From positions 20,882,024 through 20,946,023 of the forward strand of contig OY783191.1 in the NCBI GenBank assembly GCA_963678675.1: a stretch of DNA of 64,000 nt. The letters are read 5' to 3'. The stretch's first letter is position 1, and each line of letters starts with the position of its first letter. The position numbers and the translations under genes are program-made. The notes below the pieces were generated by a model. The model saw only the letters and a list, made by a program, of their open reading frames with translations. It searched no databases and had not been told where the DNA came from. This document shows, in pieces, positions 31,265 to 41,330 of this stretch. Source of the DNA: Xiphydria camelus (taxonomy: Eukaryota > Arthropoda > Insecta > Hymenoptera > Xiphydriidae).

Positions 31265-33537
31265 ATGTCTACAAGAAAAAGAAAAGACTTTTTGTCTTTA
31301 AGCCGTCAGGCTCAGTACAAAAGATTAAAATTGTCAATATTTGCATCGGAAAATTTAGAAAACATCGAGTATCCTATCGATAGAATGTTGATGGACGTCA
31401 ATGAGTCTTCCCCGAAAAGTAATGATAATATATGACTTAGAAACTAAAAGTAATACTGCAATAAATATATATATATATATATATATTTGATTCACAAACT
31501 AATTCATTTATTGAAAATATAGATAACGTTCTCAATAATAACGGTGAAGCTAGAAAAAGTCAAGCTAGAAAGCACATCTCAAGGAAATGTATTGAACATT
31601 CTGTTAGCATTGGCGATAACGTGATTCTTAATAATGTCCATGGTTATACGGAAATGAGGGACAGTGTGGATAGTTGGAATATCAGAAGGGATGAAAATAT
31701 AGAAAATGATATAGAAGAGGAAGAAGTATTCCAATCGAATAATGAAGACCTCCAAGACCATCACGAAACGTTCGATGAAATGAGTTTTCAGCATCAAATA
31801 ATAGACTGGATGTTAAAAAATAATATAAGTCATAAGGCGGCAACAGATCTACTTAAAATATTAAGACAATTTTCCAATATTCCTATTTTACCTACTGATT
31901 CGCGGACTTTACTACAAACACCAATCTCGACATTTTCGACAAGTATACCTCCCGGGCGTTACTGTCATTTTGGATTAAAAAATGGTCTTTTAAATGCAAT
32001 CAAGCAGTTACAATATATACCTTCACGTATACGCGTTATAATTGGCATTGACGGACTGCCCTTAACTAACAGTTCTTCAAGTCAGTTCTGGCCAATACTT
32101 GGTACTCTGTTACCGATTGGTGTTGCTTCTGTTTTTATTATTGGTTTGTATCACGGTGACGAAAAACCAAAAGACGTAAATTTGTTCCTAAGTAAATTTG
32201 TTTCCGAAGCTTGTGAGGTAGTATCCAATGGCCTTGAAATAGCGTCAGAACAAGTAATTTCGGTAGAAATCAGTGGTATTTGCGCTGATACCCCCGCCAG
32301 ATGTTACATCTTGCAAGTTAAAGGACATTCGGGGTATTATTCTTGCAACAGATGTACGACAAAAGGAAAGTACTTAAAAGGTCGTGTATGTTTTCCAAAA
32401 ATCGGTGCATTGAGAAGTCATCATAGTTTTGTAAATCAAGAAGATGCTAATTATCACCAAGGTACATCTATACTAGAGAACATTCCTGATATTCACATGA
32501 TAGATTCCTTTCCCCTCGATTACATGCACCTAGTTTGCTTAGGGGTTGTTCGACGATTGATAATGCTGTGGTTATCCGGGAAAATACCAAATCGAATACC
32601 TGCCCGCGATGTGAAACGGTTATCAGAGAGGCTCCTCTCATTAAGAAAATGCATTCCTACAGATTTTGCCCGCCTTCCCAGAAAAATAGAAGACTTTCGA
32701 AGATGGAAAGCGACGGAATTTCGACAATTTTTGTTGTATACGGGAATAATAGTTTTGCGGGGAATTCTTACTGAAGACATGTTCAATCATTTTCTCTGCC
32801 TTCACGTGGCGATGTCCATTTTACTTAATGATAGTTCAACTAAAGAAATAGTTTTGTATGCTCGGATGTTATTGAAGCATTTCGTGGAGTGCTTTAAAGT
32901 TTTGTATGGAGAACACCAAATAAGTTTCAATGTTCATGGTCTCTACCATTTGGCAGACGACTTTATGAGATATGGAAATCTAAATTCATGCAGTGCATTT
33001 CATTTTGAAAACTACATGTATCGATTAAAATGCTTAACTCGAGGACCAAACCGACCATTAGAACAAATTATTAAACGATACGGAGAATTAACGAAGAGAA
33101 ATGAAATATCAAGGAAAACGCGAAACACGAATAAAGCTCAATCTTTGTATCCTCGCAATAATTATCCTAGCAAACCAAATTCTTCAAATATGGTCAACAA
33201 GTTTGAAACATTCGAGCATAAAAATTTCACATTACGAATAAAAGAGCCTAACTGTTATTGTGGGACGAGAGACGGTAATATAATTAAAATTGAAAATTTT
33301 GCTGACTCGACAGAATCCAACGAACTGGTCATTATTGGCCGAGAGTATATAGATAAAAGAGATTATTACACAGAACCCTGCAATAGCTCCATTATTAAAA
33401 TATACGAATTACAAAATCAACTGTCACACCTTCAAACATGGCCAGTTGTCGATGTTGTCGCTAAATATATGATACTTCCACGTGGTCCAAAACTAATCGC
33501 ACTTCCATTGTTACATACGAAAACCAATGGATATTAA
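31265..33537 (+). CDS. Transposase of the giant element, right arm copy
   Basis: Predicted exon 1 is 31265-31418 and exon 2 is 31523-33537. The intron (GTAATG...AATATAG) spans the AT microsatellite, and the joined frame is 722 codons. The N-terminus is basic (STRKRKDFLSLSRQAQYKRL) and followed by an acidic region. The core has VIIGIDGLPLTNSSSSQFWP (Asp near residue 224), SGICADTPARCYIL (Asp near 303), a zinc-binding CNRCTTKG, HMIDSFPLDYMHLVCLGVVR, VHGLYHLADDFMRYG and SAFHFENYMYRLKCL (Glu near 545). These D, D and E positions and the CxxC insert fit an RNase H-like transposase of the transposase-domain group common in ants, aphids and cnidarians, possibly CACTA/CMC-related given the 2-bp duplication. 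The downstream partner is the DUF4806 gene, 230 bp away on the same strand. Confidence 0.85.
31465..31490. repeat. AT microsatellite that differs between arms
   Basis: The (AT)n run here is 2 bp shorter than at 26,395-26,417 in the left arm. It accounts for the shift in arm coordinate sum from 57,881 to 57,879. Confidence 0.9.
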
Positions 33538-33766
33538 AAAGCTTCGCGTATACGTCCAATAAAATAATAATTATACGTCGTATAATATAATATATAATAT
33601 TAATAAATTACATTAATTAATAAATAACGGAAAGGGGAAATTACGGACAAGAGAACCGACCAGAATCTTTCAAGTTGTATCGTGAACAAGTAAGTTTGTC
33701 CTCGCGTTATTCAAGATAATTGCGACTAGTCTATATCGTTGATTCTCATATTGCTTATTCTTTTTA

Positions 33767-34084
33767 ATGCAATCAGCCATTCACCACGATATGTGGATAA
33801 TCGTGAATTTCACTGAAGAAAGTAAGGTGGAAGTCGTACCAAAAAAATGGTTTGAGAACGGATATTGTTGGTGGCCTTCCAAGACGACAAATGCTGGAAA
33901 CTTGATCAGAAGGAAAATCGATCCAGATACGACATGGCAAAAATTTCCCGCACGACTTATAGGCAATAATTTGTTCGGTAAAGCAAAGTCTTGTTCCTTC
34001 TACCTCTCTGTTTGCATGTGTGTGGGACTTTGAGGTGTGTGTGTGTGTCTCTGTCTGTCTGTCTGTCTGTGTGTGTGTGTGTGC

Positions 34085-34116
<32 letters not shown>

Positions 34117-37100
34117 GCGTGTGTGTGGGCGTGTGTGCGTGCGTAATATTAAATACTTAAGGAGGACGACGATAATTATAATTTTATAATTACATTACAC
34201 ATTATCATTCTAGATGATTATAGGCTGGCGAAAGAAAAATGCAGAACGGCAGAGGACACGTCGGATTTAAATACAGACTCCGATGCTCAGCAGAGAAGGA
34301 AAATACGCAAAGTAAGACGTTTCTCTTCAGACGATGAAGAGGAATATCGAAGCACGATGTTTAACCAATCATCTGGCATGAAAAATCTGGAAAAACGCCA
34401 AAATAATGCCACGAAAGCCAGTAAATTGCCAAAAGCTCCAGCTTTTTTAAAACAATGTCAAAACAGTCTGACTCAGGATTGTCGAGATCAACGCGAAAAA
34501 AAAAGTGAGTCCTTTTTGTCATTCAACGTATAAATGAAACAAATGCTAATGAGATATTGAGTCATAATTTTGAAGTAATAAGAGGTTGCATTTGAAGGAC
34601 TCTGATGTCGATGAAATTCATTCTCATGCAATTGCTTCCAATACTTATTACAGTAGGTAGACGCTCTCTTACCCGGCGCCGCTTTAACCGGCCTCTTCTA
34701 GGAATACATTGTTATTGTTATTGCTGCTCGCGGCCGCAGACAAGTAGCAACTTGAAAACCTACATATTTTTTACAGTTCGTGAAATGTTAATTTGTAATG
34801 TATGTTTCTAATACAGAATAAAAGTTCTGTTTTCTTAGTGTTTTGAAAAAATTGTATTTTTTTTCTTCCTTGCGAAAGTGTTTTTTACATGGGTTTTTCA
34901 CTACCTTCTCTTTAACCGGCTTTTTGGTTATTCGACCCTAGGTCGGTCCCGTCAAGGCCGGTTAAGAGAGCGTCTACTGTACATACTTTTTTAATGGATA
35001 ACACAGTTATTTATATTTACTCAGTGTTATACTGCTATTTTGAGTCATTCAAATAATCTATTCAGGTTACGGACAGAAAAAACGACCCGCACCTGTCGAC
35101 GCGTATCACTGCAGTAAAGCTTCAAGTAGCACTTCCAGCGAAAGACTTGCGCAACTCTGCGGAGATAACTCTGGAAAGCGAGTGTTAATTGAATCTTTAA
35201 GCAGTGATACAATTTTGTCGACTGAAGCTAATAAACGAGACATTTTCGAATCGAGTAAGTTTGTCCTTGCGATATCCAAAACAATTGTGGCTAGTCTATA
35301 CCGTTGATTTTGATGTAGTTGTAGGTGACCTTCCATTCCACTCCTCGGGATCTGCAGCTTCTGTAAACGACAGAAGTAACGGATTTGTTTCAACGCGACA
35401 ATCTACCCCTGTGTCACCCGTGGCTACAACGGAGTGCGATGCTAATAAAGGTAATTAGTAGGTACCTGCCTTTCTTTATGCCACGGAGACGGATAAAAAA
35501 TCCCACAGTGACGGCAAATCAATCCTTAATGTTCTCCAATTTTTAGAATTCCAATTAAAAGTTTTGCGGGAACTCAGTTTTCTGAAACAAGGTCTGATTC
35601 ACATCAATGACCAGTTTAACACTCTGGGGAGATTTTTGATCCGCGGCAAGTCCGTATTAAACGAACCTCGTAGAACCACAACCATAAACGAAATCATGGA
35701 CATGTTTCCAATCTCGTTGCCCGAGCAAGTTGAGCGTATAGAGAGGCTGCTGAATCGTGGAGATTACAAGCGGGATTTGGTGAGCTTTCGGTACTTCGTA
35801 GTCGAAATGTCCATCGTTTCATCTCGTAGCCTTTACGAATATGCGACTCATCGTTACATCATTTTAATTGCAGATCGCGGGAATTTCTCTCATTGGCGGG
35901 ATGGATGTAAAAAGAACGATTTACAAAATGTTGAGCTCCCTGCTATCAAATTCAGTTGCAGTCAAATACAGCTGGACCGGGGCAAAAGGGAAAGCAGTAT
36001 TTTCAAAATTAAAATTGAAAGACGTAATTTTTGGTTTGTAATCAATTTGCATATACACTGAAAAAAATCTTTAGTTTTAACAGCAATACATTTCTGGCTG
36101 AGACTTTCTAGCCATTCCCCCCTAAAAATATTTTTATTACAGTAATTCTATTAGTTATATTTGAGATACAGCATTGCTATGTTAGCAGTCCAAGTATTGC
36201 TAACAGATATGTTTGATGCAGCAATATGGCATCTGATTACTTAATATACTAGAAAGGTTATCCTAAGCAGATGACGTATTCTTACCCCAACTGTATGATT
36301 ATACGTAATATAGGTATATAGGTATAGTTAGCTGGACTATAAAACGTATGTTTACACCAACTGTAAACTTATGTGTAGTGTGACTGAACGGTATGGCTGG
36401 GTGGACTATACTGGATGCCTCGCGCAGTTCCACACAGTTGCAGGGACCCCTTCGGCCGGGCTTAGTCGGTATTCGAGCAATTTTTACCGGTAGAAGTGGC
36501 TCCAATACCGACCAAGCCCGGCCGAAGAGGTCCCTGCAACTGTGCGGTTCTGTGCCCGAGGCATACGAAATACCGGTAGAAGTCGAGTCGGTACCCCGAT
36601 AGCAAATTAAATATTTATTTAAATATTTTTGCCGAGATATCTCAGTGTTGCATTATATAAAGGCCTGTTTTAGCTAAGACCACTTGAAGAGTCGGTGGCG
36701 CAATTGGTAGAATGCGAGCATTCCCAGTCTCGAAGCATCTCATCTAAGGAACGCAGGTTCAAATCCCGGTGTGGGCCCCGCGACATTGCACTTTCTCGTC
36801 GCGGGATCACCCGAGCTCCACACACCTCCGGATTTCTAGCCAAACCTGGGGATGGTGCGTAAATGCATTTCCCCTTCTATAAAAAAAAAAAAAAAAAAAA
36901 AAAATCGAATCCCGGAAGGGTTGGAAAAAAAACCGACACTCCAGTAGGCGAGTTGGCAGGCGGCAGGATAGGCGTGCGCGCCCCCTTTTTGCAAAATCCT
37001 ACTTTCAATTTAGCAATACGGTATAGCTGACACAGCTATACTGCTTGTCTAAACGAACCAAAATTCCCGCGCAATTTAGCAATACGGTATAGCTGACACA

Positions 37101-37924
37101 GCTATACTGCTTGTCTAGATGAACCAGAAATTCCGTGCAATTTAGCGATACGGTACAGTTTACGTAGGCATACTGCACGTCTAAATCAATCAGAATAAAT
37201 AACTGGCTCAACAGTACAGCGCAGCTTGACACAAACATCACGATATTGTTACTTTAAACATATTAGCTTAGCCATACTCGGCTGGTTGTCTTAAGAAAAC
37301 TTCTGGCTGTGGCCACGGTGGCTAGAAATTCTGGTTGGTTCAGCCAGAATTATTGCTCAATTCCCTGAAAATTTTTTTCAGTGTAGTTTACGTAAAACAA
37401 TAACTCGAGGGAATATACTGATGAATAACGTGATTTTTTGTAGATACGGTTCGCGGGAGATATCCAAATGTAAGTGAATATGACATAGAGGTCCATATCA
37501 AGAATTGGTTGCGGAATGCGTCATCGCGTATCAGATCGAAGCTCTCCAAGTACGTATCCAACTGCCGCATTGAATCCAATATAAAATGACTTGATGTTTT
37601 GGAGACGAAATGACGTTTAATCTCGATATTTTCGTCCTCAGGAATGCTAACGTTGAGCGACGTCTCAATTTGGAAGAAGAGATGAACGAGCAGCGCAACG
37701 ACGACGACGACGACGACTACAACGATGACAACGAAGGAGAAGAAGAAGAAGAAAATTATGGCGATGACGAGGGGAAAAATGAAGAAAGTGATAAGGAGAA
37801 CGAATATAATGAAGAGGAGGAGCAACAGAAAGAAGAGGAAATTGAAGAGGAAGAAAGGATAGAAAACGAGGGGGAAAACATATATTGTGCAAGTTTAATA
37901 GCGAGTCGGAATCTAATTGAATAA
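33767..37924 (+). CDS. DUF4806 protein gene, right arm copy
   Basis: Eight exons with GT-AG borders and consistent phases: 33767-33977, 34214-34504, 35066-35254, 35325-35450, 35547-35779, 35874-36033, 37444-37549 and 37642-37924, giving 532 residues. The N-terminal module (IVNFTEESKVEVVPKKWF ... CWWPSKTT ... TTWQKFPARLIG) and the DYRLAKEKCRTAEDTSD linker are those of insect DUF4806 proteins. The DUF4806 domain itself spans exons 5-7: MFPISLPEQVERIERLLNR, IAGISLIGGMDVKRTIYKML, AVKYSWTGAKGKAVFSKLK. The tail is a long Asp/Glu run. The last intron but one (36,034-37,443) contains the private 1,328-bp TA insertion. The function of DUF4806 is unknown; presence in a mobile element beside a transposase suggests an accessory role. 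Confidence 0.85.
34651..34979. mobile_element. pogo-like MITE in DUF4806 intron 2 (right arm)
   Basis: Mirror of 22,900-23,228, with the same TA flanks. Confidence 0.85.
36056..37383. mobile_element. 1,328-bp TA-flanked element private to the right arm
   Basis: It begins CACTGAAAAAAATC and ends ATTTTTTTCAGTG, flanked by TA. The left arm at about 21,826 keeps the uninterrupted text GTAAACTATATGC, the empty site. 1,328 plus 2 bp equals the 1,330-bp jump in arm coordinate sums. Inside are a strong hairpin (about 36,427-36,545, GTTGCAGGGACCCCTTCGGC pairing), a tRNA-derived SINE (36,689-36,903) and three tandem copies of a roughly 67-bp GCAATTTAGCAATACGGTA unit (37,008-37,200). There is no coding capacity. 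Confidence 0.9.
36689..36903 (+). mobile_element. tRNA-derived SINE
   Basis: An RNA polymerase III A box (TGGCGCAATTGG) is followed about 60 bp on by a B box (GGTTCAAATCCCGG), then a tRNA-unrelated body (CGCGACATTGCAC...CCAAACCTGGGGATGGTG) and a pure A tail at 36,879-36,903. It is nested in the TA element above. Confidence 0.8.
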
Positions 37925-38820
37925 ATCGTTGCATCGAATTAGAGTCCGATTCGCTATTAATCCTTTGCACTCCTGCGACATCACTCCGGTGCCCAGGCGA
38001 TTCACGCGGCACCGCTCAGGCGCCCGTGCTATTTTTTACATACACTGGACGGTGGGCCGTAACACACGCCAGAGTCGCCTTAACCCTCAACCCGTGATGT
38101 CGGTCTGCGAGACCGCTATCCCCGGCCTCGCGTTATACGATTTGGTAGCACCTCGCGGGTTAAGGGTTCAAGCGTCCCCTCCAAATGCGACGTTTAAACT
38201 CAATATCTTTGTTTACGTTACGCGATAAAGTACTGTAAACAGGCCTGGAGTGCAAAGAGTTAAGGGAAAACCAAAAATGAGCTAGAAATAGGAAAGAATT
38301 CTCAAGACTGTCGGGCTTTCGCAGCCAGTAATACATTACTCTCGGCTTCCAGATAGTAACCCCGTCCATATTCGTTAATTTGCAAAACGGCGGCAAATTA
38401 ATAAATATGGACTCAGCTATCAACATCCGGAAGCCGACAGTAATAATACTCATAAGTATAAAGAAAACATCCCGTTAACGAAATTGATAGCGGTTATTCA
38501 AACATAACTTTGTTTCACTTACTTTGTGCTTTCTGGTCATACTTACCTTTATAAAGATTTTGTGCTAATTACAAAATATATGTGTAACTGTAAGGCAAGC
38601 AGCTCATTAACGAAATTGAAATCCTCACGAAAAAGGATTGCAGTGCGAAAATATCATATGAGTAGTTTACTGTAATATTCTATAGTTAACTACTCATAGT
38701 TATCAACTATAGAAGATTACTGTAAACCACATACGCGCTATACCTGTAGTTCACTGTAATATTCTGCAATTAATCACAAATAATTGCAGTAAACTACACA
38801 TATGGTATGTTCGCATTGCA
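37925..38820. repeat. Non-coding subterminal DNA, right arm
   Basis: Mirror of 20,390-21,284 with the same small palindromes; no gene. Confidence 0.6.
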
Positions 38821-38829
38821 GTTCTTTTT

Positions 38830-39685
38830 TTTTTAGGGAATCGATTATTTAAATATAATAAGTTTTTTTCGCTTACCTTAATTCTCTAATACTGTGCTGT
38901 GCACTGTAATTCTTTTTTGTTAGGGAATCGATTATTTAAATGTAATAAGTTTGTTTCACTTATCTTATTGCGCTTTCCGAACGTATTTTTAGTAAAGATC
39001 TTTCTGTCAGGGAATCGATTATTTAAATATAATAAGTTTTTTTCACTTACCTTAATTCTCTAATACTGTGCTGTGCACTGTAATTCTTTTTTTTTTTAGA
39101 GAATCGATTATTTAAATGTGATAAGTTTGTTTCACTTATCTTATTGCGCTTTTCGAACGTACTTTTAGTAAAAATCTTTCTGTCAGGGAATCGATTATTT
39201 CAATATAACAGATTTGTTTCACTCACCTTATTCTGATTTATGAACATACTTCCAATAAAGTTCGTGTCTCAAATATACGTGTTTGATTTTCCCGATTAAC
39301 ACCAATACATATATTTCAGATCAACTTTCTTTTTGAATATCTAATTTTCGATCAGTGGCAGATATTCTTGAATATCTAATTTTCGATCAGTGGCAGATAT
39401 TCTTGAATATCTAATTTTCGATCAGTAGCAGAGATACTTGAATATCGAATTTTCGATAACTGAACGATATCTACTTCGTCGATTTCTCGATTATCGATAT
39501 TTAGATATCTCACCGATATCTTTCATTCTATATCTGCACTATGTCTAGCGACATCTATATTTATACGGAATATCGATTCTTGTCAACTTAGGATATCTGT
39601 CGGACATCTACGCAATGTCTATATCTAGATTTCGACCACGTTTATGCCAAATTTAGATATCGTTTTCTAGACATATAGACATCTC
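38830..39685. repeat. Subterminal repeat arrays, right end
   Basis: Mirror of 19,310-20,385, but without the 213-bp MITE: five AGGGAATCGATTATT-type repeats (38,837-39,200), then three copies of the ATATCTAATTTTCGATCAGT unit (39,335-39,430) and GATATC motifs to the end. Confidence 0.85.
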
Positions 39686-39719
39686 ATAGATATCGCACAG
39701 ATATTTCTTGCTACTTGGG

Positions 39720-39818
39720 TTGCCTTCGACCATATCAAACGTACGTATATGTCGAAAGAAACATTGTTTAATAATGTCTTCATGAATAACGCCGCACACG
39801 CTCTTACTTAACAGACTA
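39720..39818. mobile_element. Right remainder of the Tc1-like palindromic element
   Basis: Reverse-complemented, this reads GTCTGTTAAGTAAGAGCGTG...TTGATATGGTCGAAGGCAA and lines up with 18,828-18,930. It supplies the missing end of the inverted arm broken at 19,274. The outer end abuts a TA at 39,819-39,820, which is also the left flank of the next element. Confidence 0.75.
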
Positions 39819-41149
39819 TACCGGGTGTTAGGCTATGTTGTGGCCATAGGACGATATGGTACGTAGCGATTTGTAGACTCTAGGTTATACGCTATTGGTC
39901 GGAGACGCAAGCACGCCGAACGATTGGCTCTGCTATCGTCGGCTGACGGCGATCGTCGCGAGAGAAGTTCCCTAGGGCGTAGGCACCTAGCAGACGAGAA
40001 AGTATGGCGGTTGACGCGTACGATTGTTTACAAAGTGGAATTTTTCGGAGCAATTGTATTTTTTGGAAATAAAACGTGGTTTTCAAAGTTAATAAAATAT
40101 TTCCATTCGCGAAACGATTTCCTTCGTGTTTATTTCGATCCTCGGACGCGCTTATTAATAAAAAGTAAAAATACAGTTAAATCGGAGTAATGAAGGAAGG
40201 GTGATAAATCTTAGGATAAATGTAAAATAATTAACGAATTGTAGAGGCAAGTGAACCGACGTGGAAGATTACAGTGACCAGGTAGTTCTCAGGATTTTTG
40301 AGTAGGGTAAGTGTAATGATAAATCAAGAGGAATAACAAAAATGAATTGTTTTGAAGTCATTCAATTTCTTTATACTTTACAAAGGCAATAATGTTACAA
40401 AAATTATTCGTAGAATTAAAGAAAGTAATGAATTCTTCATGGAAATGACTTCGACTATGGACGAAGCAACACGACGCTAAACCAATGGATGACGGAAGAG
40501 TTCGACGATGTGCATCAGCCTCCATGGAGAAATGTGCCAAAGACGAAGGACGATTGGTGTGCCGCTCATGAGTTTGAAACAAATGAAACGTAAGATATTA
40601 TTCATACAGAAAAAGAATGTAGTGCAGGTATTTATTTACCAGTACGACTCACAGTACCATCCGCTAACCAACTATATGGAATATTTCAGCAAGTATCGAT
40701 AACCAGTACCATGGTGAATGACTATGTTTCGCAAGTGTGCCTGCGATCAGCAACCTGATCGAGTGCTTTGTAAGAGCCTGGGTTGGTGCCTCCCGCAGTA
40801 GTGTCAGATTACTCCCGACTGCAATCCTCCCTCATTTCACTCTGTGTCATTCAACAATGAGCATCAACTCCCCCGGAGGACACGAAAAGCTGTAACACCA
40901 GGAAGACCGTGAAAGGTTAATACAATTATGGAAAGCGATACCACGAATGTAAGCAAATCCTTTTCATAACATTTTGTGGAAAACTCCTTGAAATTTGAAC
41001 GGCCAGATGTATCTCGACATTCTGAGATATTTAGTAATACCGTTGCTTCGAAACATCGAAGAAGAAGTAAGTATTAGTAGAACGCAGTCACGTTATTACA
41101 GTCCCGTGGTAAGCTATTGAAAATCGACAATTTAATTACTGTTACTTAT

Positions 41150-41330
41150 AGATCGGAGCCCAGATGTATTTTCAACATGACGGCGCTCTCGCGCACTCGA
41201 CGATACGAGTCCGGCGATTCCTGGACGGGGAATTCCCCAACCGTTAGTCAGGAAAAGGGGTCCAATTCCGTTGCCCCCGCGATCGCCCAACCTGACGCCG
41301 ATGGATGTTACAGCTTTTCGCATCCTCCGG
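41150..41330 (+). pseudogene. Mariner-type transposase fragment
   Basis: One frame reads QHDGALAHSTIRVRRFLDGE then FPNR, a stop, and SGKG...DRPT, another stop. This is the DGAPAH ... RFLDEEFPNRWIG ... WPPRSPDLTPxDF region around the second catalytic Asp of mariner-like transposases, with the Pro of DGAP replaced by Leu and two stops. The flanking CCTCCGGGGGAGTTGATGC is duplicated at 41,330 and 41,552, and inverted at 40,868. Confidence 0.7.

Larger units (their letters stand above)
19275..39719. mobile_element. 20.4-kb inverted-dimer DNA transposon with two full gene sets
   Basis: The unit begins CCCAAGTAGCAAGAAATATC and ends with the exact complement. Left arm 19,275-28,325 and right arm 29,556-39,719 are near-identical inverted repeats around a 1.23-kb spacer. 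Coordinate sums across matched features are constant (57,881; 57,879; 59,209; 58,994), and each step is explained by one indel: 2 bp in an AT microsatellite, 1,330 bp of insertion in the right arm and 215 bp in the left. Each arm holds, from the centre outward, a transposase gene, a DUF4806 gene and a subterminal repeat array. TT flanks both ends, and the outer flanks join into one Tc1-like element, so the dimer appears to have inserted as a single unit. Sequencing or assembly duplication is made unlikely by the private insertions. Confidence 0.9.
29556..39719 (-). repeat. Right arm of the giant palindrome
   Basis: About 10.2 kb, of which 1,330 bp is a private TA-flanked insertion at 36,056-37,383 (plus the duplicated TA). 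The remainder mirrors the left arm. Its transposase and DUF4806 genes are read on the plus strand. Confidence 0.9.

Noticed and set aside
36689..36903. A functional tRNA gene
   Set aside because: The A and B boxes are good, but the segment lacks a closed acceptor stem, continues into an unrelated body and ends in poly-A, so it is a SINE.
19275..39719. The giant palindrome as a pure assembly artefact
   Set aside because: The arms differ by a private MITE, a private 1,328-bp element, a 2-bp microsatellite change and scattered substitutions, with exact empty sites in the opposite arm. A duplicated contig would not show these.
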